Origin: a virus
DNA length: 40,935 nt
Strand: one strand, 5' to 3'
IMG/VR virus record: IMGVR_UViG_3300043425_000923
Location: 1 to 40,935 of that record
Shown: positions 24,180 to 32,170 of the stretch, piece after piece
How positions within the stretch are numbered: the first letter of the stretch is position 1
How the letters are laid out: each line of letters opens with the position of its first letter
Notes under the pieces: model-generated
What the model was told of the DNA's origin: nothing
What the model saw: the letters and a program-made list of their open reading frames with translations, nothing else
Databases searched by the model: none
Position numbers and translations under genes: made by a program

Positions 24180-24611
24180 TCACGCCAGACCTGCCTTCTT
24201 GACCTCGAACCGGAGCCGCTCGCCGGCTTCGACGAGCTGCTCGACGTTGCGGTCGAACTTGGCCTTGTCGAGGCGGGCGTTGTGGGCATACAGCGCCTTC
24301 AGCGGGTCGGTGCGGCGGGTGTCCTTGGCGACGAGGTAGTCGATCAGCCGCTCGTCGAGGGGCTGATCGGTGGGGCGGCGGGCGACGAGGTGGTACTGAC
24401 CGAAGTCGAGCCGCCACAGCTCCCACTGGTCGAGCTCGGTGTTCAGGACGAGCGCGAGACGCTCATCGCCTTCCCAGCCGCGGGCCGGGTCGCCGTAGCG
24501 CAGCTTGTCGGCGAGCTCGCCAGGGCTCGTCCCCTGGGCGCTCCACACGGTGTGACCACCGATCGTCTCGGGATGCACCAGGCCGGTGACCGTCTCCTCG
24601 CGCTGCAACAC
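24180..24611 (-). CDS. Hypothetical structural-region protein
   Basis: This 143-aa protein lies directly after the capsid gene. Its middle (RLALVLNTELDQWELWRLD) and C-terminal helix (KALYAHNARLDKAKFDRNV) show no known motif. AGGAGG precedes the start; GTG 24611 gives 4 bases of spacing and TTG 24608 gives 7. Possible roles are head completion or decoration. It is separated from the capsid gene by a strong hairpin, so it is probably made at a lower level. Confidence 0.6.
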   Translation of the reverse strand: MLQREETVTGLVHPETIGGHTVWSAQGTSPGELADKLRYGDPARGWEGDERLALVLNTELDQWELWRLDFGQYHLVARRPTDQPLDERLIDYLVAKDTRRTDPLKALYAHNARLDKAKFDRNVEQLVEAGERLRFEVKKAGLA

Positions 24612-24631
24612 GTTTCCTCCTGGGGGGTTGA

Positions 24632-24671
24632 GCCCCCACGCCCCGGTGCTCGTAGGCCGGGACGTGGGGGC
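24632..24671 (-). terminator. Hairpin after the major capsid gene
   Basis: GCCCCCACG (24632-24640) pairs with CGTGGGGGC (24663-24671), and an inner CCCGG/CCGGG stem extends it past one C-A mismatch, closing a 10-base loop. It has no U-run. It probably acts as a partial terminator or mRNA 3'-end stabiliser that favours capsid protein over downstream genes. Confidence 0.65.
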
Positions 24672-24693
24672 GCCGTCAGGCAGCCGGGTTGGA

Positions 24694-25893
24694 TCAGCTG
24701 TCCGACAGGTCGTCGATGCGGGCGTGCGACTGGCGGCTGTCCGTGCAGGGCTGCGCGTACAGGAACAGGGTCGCCTCGTAGGCATCGGTGTTCGGGACTC
24801 GGCTCAGGATCGCGCCGTCCTCCTCCATGAACTCCCAGTCGCTGGCGCGCTGGAACTCGAGGCGGGAGGTGCAGAGGCCGAACGCCTGCTTGACCGGTGC
24901 GTCCTGGTCGTAGACCAGGCTGACGGTCGAGCTGCCCTTGCGGCCCTGGCCGGCGGCCGAGATGTCGACGCCCTCGTAGCCGCCCTTCAGCACGTTGGTC
25001 GGCATGAAGCGACGGTCGTTGAGCAGGTCGGTGGCGACCGAACGGTGGATGCCGGGGGTGGTCACCCACAGGTCGATCTCGTCGCCCGAGGCGATGTGAG
25101 CCGACTGCCAGGTGGCGAAGAACAGGTCTTCGACCGCGGTGCGCGGGGTGCCACCGTTGGCGTTCACCGTCGACTTCCACACGCCGTAGACGGTGGGGTC
25201 GATGGTGAGGTAGGTGCCGGTCGCCGACACGATCTTCGCCAGGCCGTCCATCTCGGCGTCCTTCGAGCCGGTGCGATAGATCTTCGCACCGCTCGCCGCC
25301 GTCACCGAGGTGGTGAGGGTGATGGTGGTCGAGGTGACCGACTGGATCACCACGGCGGTCGCCTGGGCGGTGCCACCGTTGAAGATGTCGATCACCATGC
25401 CGGGCACGATCTGGCGCAGCTGCGTCGAGCTGAGAGCGACCGTGAGGGTGGTGGCGGCCGTGGTGGCAGCCGTCAGGGTGGCGAGGGCGCCGGTGGCGTC
25501 ACCGTACAGCTGACGGTTGATGTCCTTCTTCAGGTCGGTGACCACGCCCTTCGTCTCCGTCTCCAGCGGACGGGCGAAGCCGCCCTTGTCGCTGGTGACC
25601 GAACGCATGAGCGGGCCGCTGATCTGGATGCGGCCGTAGTTGTAGGCGAGTGCGACCTTGGCGTTGACCGTGACTTGGTTGCCGGCCGCCGGCAGCGTGC
25701 CGCCGTCGGCGCGGGCACCGATGCCCTGGTTGCGGCCGACCTTGATGTCCATGAGAACCTGGCGGCCCTCGACTCGGTCGGACTTGGCCTCGATCTGCGA
25801 CAGCAGGAAGCACTCGTCGTTGAGGGTCTTGCGGACGCCGGGAAGGTAGTAGTCCTTCAGCAGGGCGTCCATCGTGGAACGGTTTGCAGGCAT
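24694..25893 (-). CDS. Major capsid protein (HK97 fold, inserted beta domain)
   Basis: This 399-aa protein begins MPANRSTMDALLKDYYLPGV and has an N-arm, an early KVGRNQGIGARADGG strand region, then a Thr/Ala-rich beta insertion at about 135-215 (LTAATTAATTLTVALS to AASGAKIYRTG), then the main fold resumes (DLWVTTPGIHRSVATDLLN, FQRASDWEFMEED). This layout is like P22-type coat proteins with an inserted domain. AAAGGAG lies about 10 bases upstream of ATG 25893. It follows the scaffold gene after a 152-base gap, consistent with separate high expression. Confidence 0.88.
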   Translation of the reverse strand: MPANRSTMDALLKDYYLPGVRKTLNDECFLLSQIEAKSDRVEGRQVLMDIKVGRNQGIGARADGGTLPAAGNQVTVNAKVALAYNYGRIQISGPLMRSVTSDKGGFARPLETETKGVVTDLKKDINRQLYGDATGALATLTAATTAATTLTVALSSTQLRQIVPGMVIDIFNGGTAQATAVVIQSVTSTTITLTTSVTAASGAKIYRTGSKDAEMDGLAKIVSATGTYLTIDPTVYGVWKSTVNANGGTPRTAVEDLFFATWQSAHIASGDEIDLWVTTPGIHRSVATDLLNDRRFMPTNVLKGGYEGVDISAAGQGRKGSSTVSLVYDQDAPVKQAFGLCTSRLEFQRASDWEFMEEDGAILSRVPNTDAYEATLFLYAQPCTDSRQSHARIDDLSDS

Positions 25894-25971
25894 GGCTGCG
25901 TGACTCCTTTGGGAGGCGAAACGGGGATGGTGTTTCTGCGTCCCTGCACCAGGCAGGCGCCAGAGTCGAGC

Positions 25972-26023
25972 GGCGCTCCAGGCGTGAGCTCGAGGGGGGG
26001 GTCAGGGCCGGGCGCTCCAGGCG
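25972..26023 (-). repeat. 13-bp direct repeats in the scaffold-capsid gap
   Basis: GGCGCTCCAGGCG occurs at 25972-25984 and 26011-26023, with an 8-G run between them. The gap 25894-26045 holds no gene. The repeats could be a regulatory or mRNA-structure element upstream of the capsid gene; I see no clear promoter. Confidence 0.6.
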
Positions 26024-26045
26024 CACCGGCAACCTGTCCCGAACG

Positions 26046-26852
26046 TTAGCTCATCCCGCCTGTGTTTTTGAGGAACTCGCGACCTGCCTTGAACGCGTCG
26101 TCGAGGTTCTTCGGCTCGACGCGCTGCACGCCGGTCGTGCCGTTGGGGACGAGCGGGGTGGTGCCGCCCTTGGCCTTGCCCTGAACGTAACCGTCGATGA
26201 CCGACTGGCGGTACTGCTCATGTGCGGCGAGGGCGGCCTGGATGTCGCCGTTCGTCTCGTTGCTGGCACGCCAGAGCACCATGTAGCCGTCCATCGAGTT
26301 GGGGTCGATGCCGGCCTGCTTGATCTCGGCGAACACCTCGCCGACCATCGACTCCATCTCCTGGGCCGCGGCCTGACGCTGCATCTCGGCCTGCACGATC
26401 CGCTGCACCTGCTCCTGGGTGAGCTCACCGCCGGCCTCCTGTTCGGCGTCCTCGAGGTCGTCGTAGAACTCGTCGGACGCGTTGCCCTGCTCGATGTCGC
26501 CGAGCACGCGGCTGGCGATCGTGCGCATCTGCTCGGCGGCGGCGTACGGGTCCGACTGCCACGTCTCGGCGAGCCCGAGCCACACGGCCCGGTCGTCGTC
26601 GTCGTAGTCGTCGAGGATCTGGTACTTGCCGGGCTGCTGCATCTTCTGCTCGAGCTCGCGCAGCTGGGTGCGGTAGCCGGCCGATTCGCTGCGCAGCTTC
26701 TCGACGTAGCTGCGTTCGAACAGCTGCTGCCCGTCTGGCAGGTCGATCGGCGCGTAGCTCTCCGTCGTGCTCGAGCTGGAGGTATCAGCGGCAGGGGCTG
26801 CGGCTGCGACATCTCCAACGGCGGCAGGTTCGGTTCCTGCGATGTCACTCAT
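26046..26852 (-). CDS. Scaffolding protein
   Basis: This 268-aa acidic, helical protein has a Ser/Ala-rich N-terminus, coiled-coil segments (YVEKLRSESAGYRTQLRELEQK; EFYDDLEDAEQEAGGELTQEQ) and a basic-to-amphipathic C-terminal tail (LDDAFKAGREFLKN) typical of scaffold ends that bind coat protein. It lies between portal and capsid genes, as scaffolds do. ATG 26852 overlaps the portal stop by 8 bases. No protease domain is visible, so the scaffold is probably released rather than cleaved. Confidence 0.82.
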   Translation of the reverse strand: MSDIAGTEPAAVGDVAAAAPAADTSSSSTTESYAPIDLPDGQQLFERSYVEKLRSESAGYRTQLRELEQKMQQPGKYQILDDYDDDDRAVWLGLAETWQSDPYAAAEQMRTIASRVLGDIEQGNASDEFYDDLEDAEQEAGGELTQEQVQRIVQAEMQRQAAAQEMESMVGEVFAEIKQAGIDPNSMDGYMVLWRASNETNGDIQAALAAHEQYRQSVIDGYVQGKAKGGTTPLVPNGTTGVQRVEPKNLDDAFKAGREFLKNTGGMS

Positions 26853-28782
26853 TCATGGTTCCTTCCATCGGTCCTCCCGGCGCTGCGGGAGGGGGCGGTG
26901 CGGGTTGCTGTGGCTGGGCACCGCCGGCCAGCACTTCGGGCGGGATCACGCTGGATGCCGCAGTGGGGATGAGGGCAGCGGCAGCGCCGCCGGCCTGGGC
27001 CGCCATCGTCTGACGTGCCGCCTGCTGGGCGGCGTACATCTCATGGGCGGCGAGGTGCTCGACGAACATCTGTCGGGACTCGTCGGCCAGGTGCTCGAAG
27101 CGGTCGGACTTCATGAAGTCGCGATGCGTGTTCAGGTGGTTGGCGTGGTCGTCGATCTGATCGACGGTGCGGGCCACGCCGACAGCCATCTGATAGTTCT
27201 CCCGGCGGGCTCGCGCCGTGTCGGGGTCGATGCCCTCGAGCAGGTCGTCTTGGTCGGGAAGGTCGGCGATCTTGGCGAGCTCCTGCGGGCTCTTGATGAT
27301 GCCGCGGTCGTACAGCTGCATGGCGTAGGCGGCCTGGGCGGCGCGCGACCGGGGGAGCACGGCGTCGATCGGCACCTCGGCGTACACCTGGCCGGCCAGG
27401 TCACCGCCGTTCCACTCGACGATCTCGGGGACGCCCGACGGCATCGTGATGCGGGCGGTGCGCGTCTCCTGCACCCGCACCTCGAGGAGCTGGAGCACCA
27501 TTGTGGCGACACGGCCCCAGCATTCGCCGAGCTCCTTGGCGAACGACCCGACGGGGGTGTCGTCGTTCTCGGCGAGGATCGACAGGGCGACACCGGACTC
27601 GACACCGGACGGAGCCTGGCCTCGGGACACGTCGTGGACGTTCAGCACGTCGTCGAGCGCCTCGCCCAGCATCGAGGGCTGACGGATCCACCAGTCGGGC
27701 ATCGACGGGGGCGACTCGTAGACGGGGCGAAGGTTGCCGATCGGGTTGTACTCGACGGCCTCGCCGGGCGTGTCGGTCAGCTCCTCGATGTCGTCGACCG
27801 ACCCGAGCGGCACCCACAGGCGGGCGTTGCCGGCCTGACGCAGGTGCTCGATGATCGACGACCAGCTGGCGTTGTAGAGCGCCTGGATGGGGACGGCGTC
27901 GGACACGGGGGTGTGGCCGAGCCAGGTGGCGTGCATCGGCTGCACGCAGGCGGTGGCGACGTTGAGGCGGTCGGTGAACTTGAACGGCCACGGCGACTCG
28001 CGCACGACGCTGTCGTTGACGACGGTGACGACACGGCCCTCCGAGCTGCCGAACGGGCGCTCGTACATGGTGAGCACCATCGTCAGGTTGCTGTCCTGAA
28101 GGTCACGCACCGAGTCGCCCAGCCGGTAGATGCCGTCGACGCTCGAGGCGTCGGCCTGCGGCTCCTTCTCCATGCCGAACAGTGCCTGCACCTCCCTGGC
28201 CGGCAGTGCCTGACCGCGGATCCACCATTGGGCGTGCTCGATGTCGTGGGTGCCGGGCTCGCAGCACATCTCGTGGAGCGACAGGGTGGTGAGACGGATG
28301 TCGCCGGTGCAGACCTTGTTGCCCTGCTCGTCGAACCCGACGTGCGTCCCGGCCTGGGGATCCCACTCGACGCAGATCGCACCGACACCGCCCTCCCAGG
28401 TCGTCCAGGCGTGGTCGAAGCGGATGCGTTCCCAGTTCTGGCGGCGATGCAGGTCGGCAAGAGCGGCCTCGGCGATCCGGCTGCCACGGCCGGCAACGTC
28501 GTCGGCAGAGGTGGCGGGCACGTCGAAGATCAGCGGCCGGCGCATCAGCTTGGCGATGATGCGCCGCGAATCCGGCCCCATGCGGTTCACGGTGGCGCGC
28601 ACCCGCGACGGGACACGCGGCGCCTCCTCGAGCCGGTTCGTCTCCTTGTTGTAGAAGACCCACTGCTTGTTGCGCATGAAGCTGCGGTTCACCGCGGCCT
28701 GCTGGCGCTCGGCCATGAGGTTGCGCGAGCCGCGCATCCAGCGGTCACGGATCTCGACGGCGGGGCTCTTGTCTTCTGCCAT
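26845..28782 (-). CDS. Portal protein
   Basis: This 645-aa protein shows the clip/stem-type portal pattern of short-tailed phages: an N-terminal helical region (WMRGSRNLMAERQQAAVNRSF), VNRMGPDSRRIIAKLMRRPL, WTTWEGGVGAICVEWD, a central QALYNASWSSIIEHLRQAGN, and a helical C-terminal part with Gln/Ala/Pro-rich end. It would form the dodecameric DNA channel at one capsid vertex. The start is ATG 28782 overlapping the previous stop (GTG 28785 possible), preceded by GAAGGG. Its position between terminase and scaffold supports the call. Confidence 0.9.
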   Translation of the reverse strand: MAEDKSPAVEIRDRWMRGSRNLMAERQQAAVNRSFMRNKQWVFYNKETNRLEEAPRVPSRVRATVNRMGPDSRRIIAKLMRRPLIFDVPATSADDVAGRGSRIAEAALADLHRRQNWERIRFDHAWTTWEGGVGAICVEWDPQAGTHVGFDEQGNKVCTGDIRLTTLSLHEMCCEPGTHDIEHAQWWIRGQALPAREVQALFGMEKEPQADASSVDGIYRLGDSVRDLQDSNLTMVLTMYERPFGSSEGRVVTVVNDSVVRESPWPFKFTDRLNVATACVQPMHATWLGHTPVSDAVPIQALYNASWSSIIEHLRQAGNARLWVPLGSVDDIEELTDTPGEAVEYNPIGNLRPVYESPPSMPDWWIRQPSMLGEALDDVLNVHDVSRGQAPSGVESGVALSILAENDDTPVGSFAKELGECWGRVATMVLQLLEVRVQETRTARITMPSGVPEIVEWNGGDLAGQVYAEVPIDAVLPRSRAAQAAYAMQLYDRGIIKSPQELAKIADLPDQDDLLEGIDPDTARARRENYQMAVGVARTVDQIDDHANHLNTHRDFMKSDRFEHLADESRQMFVEHLAAHEMYAAQQAARQTMAAQAGGAAAALIPTAASSVIPPEVLAGGAQPQQPAPPPPAAPGGPMEGTMNE

Positions 28783-29012
28783 CACGACAACCCTTCGATG
28801 TACGGCGGTGAGGTGCGGTCATCCGACCGCTCGGGCACATACGAGCCGTTGTCCAGGGCGCGCACCTCGCCGACGTGCTTGGCGACGACGAGGTGGATGA
28901 GGTGCTCGCGCTCCCTGGCTGCGCGAGTGAGCTCGGCGTTCAGGATGAAGCCGTAGACGATCGAGGTGGACAGCGCCGTGAGCACCAGGCCGACGACGAG
29001 GACGATGACCAT
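28782..29012 (-). CDS. Small single-pass membrane protein
   Basis: This 76-aa protein starts at ATG 29012, overlapping the previous stop (TGATG). Residues 1-23 (MVIVLVVGLVLTALSTSIVY) form one transmembrane helix, followed by a charged cytoplasmic-looking tail (ELTRAAREREHLIHLV). The function is unknown. It could be a spanin-like or inhibitory lysis component, but it is far from the lysis cassette. Confidence 0.6.
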   Translation of the reverse strand: MVIVLVVGLVLTALSTSIVYGFILNAELTRAAREREHLIHLVVAKHVGEVRALDNGSYVPERSDDRTSPPYIEGLS

Positions 29013-29293
29013 CAGACCACCAGCTCGTAGGTGGCGGCGAACACGTCGGGGGCGCACGGGTAGATCCCGTCGACCGCCCCCTGGATCATCCAGTGGTCGG
29101 GGCTGGCGTGCGTCCAGCCTTCGAGGGTGAGCACGTCGATGCCGCCGTCGGCGCCGATGAAGAGCAGCTTGCCGGCGGCGTGCGCGTCACGAATCGCCTG
29201 CGGCAGCAGCGACCATTCGGTCTGCATCGTCGTGGTGAGGGAGGCCACCGTCCACGCCTCGACCTCCACCGGCAGCTTCCGGTAGGCGGTCAT
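29012..29293 (-). CDS. Small phage protein, YRK-PVEVEA type
   Basis: This 93-aa protein starts MTAYRKLPVEVEAWTV and contains FIGADGGIDVLTLEGWTHASPDHWMIQGAVDGIYP. The YRKxPVxVEA start and the GDW-I-G-V-G-YP end are typical of a widespread small phage protein related to the PGDYG family, whose function is unknown. It overlaps both neighbours (ATGA and TGATG). Confidence 0.75.
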   Translation of the reverse strand: MTAYRKLPVEVEAWTVASLTTTMQTEWSLLPQAIRDAHAAGKLLFIGADGGIDVLTLEGWTHASPDHWMIQGAVDGIYPCAPDVFAATYELVV

Positions 29294-29667
29294 TCGGTCA
29301 CCGGCTTCTTCGCTGCGGCCTTCTTCGCCGGCTTCGGCTTCTCCTCGACGGCCTTCGGTTCGGGCAGGCCGAACGCCTGGAGGGTCGCCATCAGTGCGGC
29401 GACCTTCTCGTTGAGGGCGCTGTTCTCCTCACGGTACGCCTCGGTGAGCGCCAGCTGGTCGAGATGCACCTGCTCGCTGACCATTCCGAAGTGCGCCGCC
29501 ATCGAGCGGATCGTCTCGGCCGACAGCACCAGCGTCTCGGCGCGGCGGCGACGGGTGAACATGTCGGTGCTGATCTGCAGGTCGACGCACGGGCCTTGGG
29601 AGATCTGCCCGTTGACGAGGCAGTGCCCGAAGGCGGGGTGCGGGGGGAACGTGTCGCGAAACCTCAC
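29290..29667 (-). CDS. Hypothetical protein with basic tail
   Basis: This 125-aa protein begins at GTG 29667, overlapping the terminase stop (GTGA). It has an N-terminal region with two cysteines (FGHCLVNGQISQGPCVDLQ), a coiled coil (AYREENSALNEKVAALMATL) and a Lys/Ala/Pro tail (EEKPKPAKKAAAKKPVTE) that may bind nucleic acid. No family is recognised. Longer in-frame starts lie inside the terminase gene and are unlikely. Confidence 0.65.
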   Translation of the reverse strand: MRFRDTFPPHPAFGHCLVNGQISQGPCVDLQISTDMFTRRRRAETLVLSAETIRSMAAHFGMVSEQVHLDQLALTEAYREENSALNEKVAALMATLQAFGLPEPKAVEEKPKPAKKAAAKKPVTE

Positions 29668-31235
29668 ATGGCTCCAATCATCGGGCGGCCACGGTGGCGG
29701 CCGCGCTTGTCGAGGAATCGACGGACGTGGCTGTCCACATCCGTCATGTCCGAGTGGTCGCGCTTGCGACCTCGGGCGGTGCCGCGCGCCAGCTCGATCG
29801 CTGCGTAGCTGGTCACGTCGACGGTGTCGTCGTGGGCTGCGACCGGGAACGAGAGCAGCTCGTCCTCCCAGGTGGACAGCCAGTCGGACTCGGTGTCGCG
29901 CGGGTGGTAGATGCGGCCGGCCTCGTACAGGGCGGCGGCCGTCTCGGCTCGAGCGCCCTTCGACTTGTCGGGGGTGAGGGGGCGCACGACGACACCGCGG
30001 CGCTGCGCTTCGACGAGCAACGTCAGCGAGGCGGTGGTCTTCTCGATGCCGATCCAGCTCGGCTTCCACTTCCTCCAGGCGCCCTCGACCATCGGGGCGT
30101 GCTCGGTCGAGTCGACCCGCACCCGATACCCCTGCAACAGCAGCATGTACGCCGGGTTGTGCGGGGTGACACCCCAGATGGCGAGTGCCGTGAAGTCGGA
30201 ACGCTTCCCTCGGGTGAACGCCGGGTCGAAGGTGCCGAACACGAACAGATCGCCCTGGTGGACGAGGTGCTCGCGGTCGCCGAGGATGTACAGATCCTCC
30301 TCCTTGCGCCAGTAGTGGAAGTGCTGGCGCTGGAACACCGACCCACCCTGACGTTGCGGACGCTGCTGGTAGAGCGACGCCCACACCCTCGAGCCGACCG
30401 ACTCGCGGATCATGGCGAGGGCGTTCAGGTCGTAGCGGGGCGGGCACAGCGCCTCGCCGGGGGCGCGCCCGAGGGCGTCGTCCTCCTCGGCGATGGCCGG
30501 CAGGTTGACGAGCTTCACTCGCATCGTGCCGAGCGCCGCTTTCAGCAGACGGCCGGCGAGGTCATCCTCATGCCAGCGGGTCATGATGAGCACGACCTTC
30601 GCGCCGGGCTCGCGGCGGGTGAGGAACGTCGAAGTCCACCACTCCCACACCTTCTCCCGGTACACCGGCGACTGCGCCTCCTCGGCGTTCTTCACCGGGT
30701 CGTCGACGAGCAGCAGCTGGCCGCCCTTGCCGGTGACCGGGCCGCCGACACCGGCGGTCCACATGCCGGCGGTGGAACCCTCGAGCTCCCACCGGGATGC
30801 CGACCGGGTGTCGGACTTCACCTTCACCCCGTACTGCTCGCCGATCTCGCCGATGATCTCCTTGGTGCGGCGACCGTGTGTGGCGGCGAAGTCGGCCTCG
30901 TAGCTGGCGAGGCCGACACGCAGGCCGTGCTTGATGATCGCCCAGGCGGGCGTCCAGCGGGACGTGAGCTCGGTCTTGCCGTGCCGGGGTGGGGTCGTGA
31001 GGATCAGCAGATCCCACTCGTTGCGCTCCACCCCGGCGACGATCTCGTCCGAGATGAACGTCAGGTGCCGGTACGGCTCCCACAGCCCGTTCGAGTGCGC
31101 CGCGGCGAACGCTGCCGGTGACGCCAACGGGTCAGCGACCAGCGCCTGACGTTCGAGTTCGGCCAGGAGTGCGCGCCGCTCCTCGACGGAGAGCCCGCCA
31201 AGGATGTCATCGGTTGCACTCTGGCGTCGCTTCAC
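29664..31235 (-). CDS. Terminase large subunit (TerL)
   Basis: This 523-aa protein is the packaging motor. Its ATPase domain has Walker A PPRHGKTEL (82-90), Walker B LLLVDDP (174-180) and coupling motif IMTRWHEDD (about 217-225). Its nuclease domain shows TFDPAF (Asp337), SDFTALAIWG, IEKTTAS and DDTVDVTSYAA. GTG 31235 was chosen because it overlaps the upstream stop (GTGA) and has GAGGG upstream; an earlier GTG at 31265 would extend into the neighbour. No small terminase subunit is recognised nearby. Confidence 0.95.
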   Translation of the reverse strand: MKRRQSATDDILGGLSVEERRALLAELERQALVADPLASPAAFAAAHSNGLWEPYRHLTFISDEIVAGVERNEWDLLILTTPPRHGKTELTSRWTPAWAIIKHGLRVGLASYEADFAATHGRRTKEIIGEIGEQYGVKVKSDTRSASRWELEGSTAGMWTAGVGGPVTGKGGQLLLVDDPVKNAEEAQSPVYREKVWEWWTSTFLTRREPGAKVVLIMTRWHEDDLAGRLLKAALGTMRVKLVNLPAIAEEDDALGRAPGEALCPPRYDLNALAMIRESVGSRVWASLYQQRPQRQGGSVFQRQHFHYWRKEEDLYILGDREHLVHQGDLFVFGTFDPAFTRGKRSDFTALAIWGVTPHNPAYMLLLQGYRVRVDSTEHAPMVEGAWRKWKPSWIGIEKTTASLTLLVEAQRRGVVVRPLTPDKSKGARAETAAALYEAGRIYHPRDTESDWLSTWEDELLSFPVAAHDDTVDVTSYAAIELARGTARGRKRDHSDMTDVDSHVRRFLDKRGRHRGRPMIGAM

Positions 31236-31474
31236 AGCTCGAAGCCCTCGTTCGTCTTGCGCCACTGGGACGGGGCGTGGTTCGCCTCGACGGCCTTGCG
31301 GGTCGCCGGGTCATCGCCGTACAGCCGCACCATCGGGATGCACGGGTCGTACTCCTCGGCTTCCTCTTCCTCGGCTGCGGACATGGGCATGCCGTCATGG
31401 GTGATGCACAAGACGGCACCACACCAGCCGTTCTGTACGCCGACGGCGTACCACTCTTCGAAGTCGATCTCCAT
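31232..31474 (-). CDS. Hypothetical small acidic protein
   Basis: This 80-aa protein has a strong ribosome-binding site (AGGAGG, 4 bases before ATG 31474). It contains WYAVGVQNGWCGAVLCITHDG, a poly-Glu stretch (AAEEEEAEEYDP) and PCIPMVRLYGDDPATRK. It is not recognised; its stop overlaps the TerL start. A terminase-associated role is possible from position only. Confidence 0.65.
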   Translation of the reverse strand: MEIDFEEWYAVGVQNGWCGAVLCITHDGMPMSAAEEEEAEEYDPCIPMVRLYGDDPATRKAVEANHAPSQWRKTNEGFEL

Positions 31475-31501
31475 CCAACCTCCTTGGATCGACGGGGCGG
31501 G

Positions 31502-32050
31502 TCAGTCGAGGGTGAAGCCGCGCGGACGCAGCTGCTTACGCGCCGCCTTCGCCGCGTAGAACGGCCGATTGCCGCCGTTGCCACGCATGTACGCCGCAGT
31601 CGCCTTGCGATCAGCCACATAGCCGTGGCGCGACGTGCTGAGGTCGCGGTCGGCGCCCGTGTCCTTGTCGACCTCGCGCGTGTCGGGAACCCAGGAGGTG
31701 TAGGCCGGGCGCTTGTTCTGCATCGTGCCCTCCCTGCGGTATTGGTCCTCGACGGTGCGAGCCCACTTCACCGAGCCGGCGCGCGACTGGAAACGCTGCT
31801 TGGCCGCCCTGCCGTTGTTCTCCCGGTCGAAGCTCGAGGGCATGCTCGGCGAGTAGGTGTTCATGCCGGTCATCGCCACCTTGCTGCCGCTGTGAGCCTC
31901 ACGATTGGCCTTCTTCTCGGCGGCCTCCTCGCTCTGCTCCTTGGGAGACGGACGCCCAGGGGCGCCGGCGCCCCGGCCCTTGCCGCCAGCGACACGGCCG
32001 AACGCCTCGGTGGCCGCCATTCGGCGCTTGTAGCTCTTGCTCATGCCCAT
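31502..32050 (-). CDS. Hypothetical basic protein, first gene of the late operon
   Basis: This 182-aa protein starts MGMSKSYKRRMAATEAFGRV and is rich in Lys, Arg, Gly and Ser, with little hydrophobic core. GGAGG lies 7 bases upstream of ATG 32050. A small terminase subunit or DNA-binding role would fit its position before TerL, but no helix-turn-helix is obvious. Longer starts cross the divergent promoter region and are rejected. Confidence 0.6.
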   Translation of the reverse strand: MGMSKSYKRRMAATEAFGRVAGGKGRGAGAPGRPSPKEQSEEAAEKKANREAHSGSKVAMTGMNTYSPSMPSSFDRENNGRAAKQRFQSRAGSVKWARTVEDQYRREGTMQNKRPAYTSWVPDTREVDKDTGADRDLSTSRHGYVADRKATAAYMRGNGGNRPFYAAKAARKQLRPRGFTLD

Positions 32051-32170
32051 GAAGGCACCTCCAGAGAAACCATGTGACACCCCCATCGTATGGTGCCCGT
32101 TGCAGTCGGGCGTGGATGCTGTTGCAACCAGTCCCGAATGTGCAATACTCGGCAACCCTGGAGGACTGAC
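32051..32170. promoter_or_regulatory. Divergent promoter region, late (left) and replication (right)
   Basis: Rightward: TTGCAA (32122-32127), 16 bases, then AATACT (32144-32149), followed by GGAGG before ATG 32171. Leftward: TACGAT (32085-32090, minus strand) is a possible -10 for the late operon without a clear -35. The GTTGCAAC palindrome (32121-32128) and a half-site GTTGCA (32099-32104) cover the rightward -35, placing this promoter under the same operator family as the repressor promoter. Confidence 0.6.

Noticed and set aside
29290-30447. Long leftward frame of 385 codons overlapping the terminase gene
   Set aside because: Most of it lies in another frame of TerL and reads as Arg/Pro-rich shadow sequence; only the last 125 codons after GTG 29667 look like a real protein.
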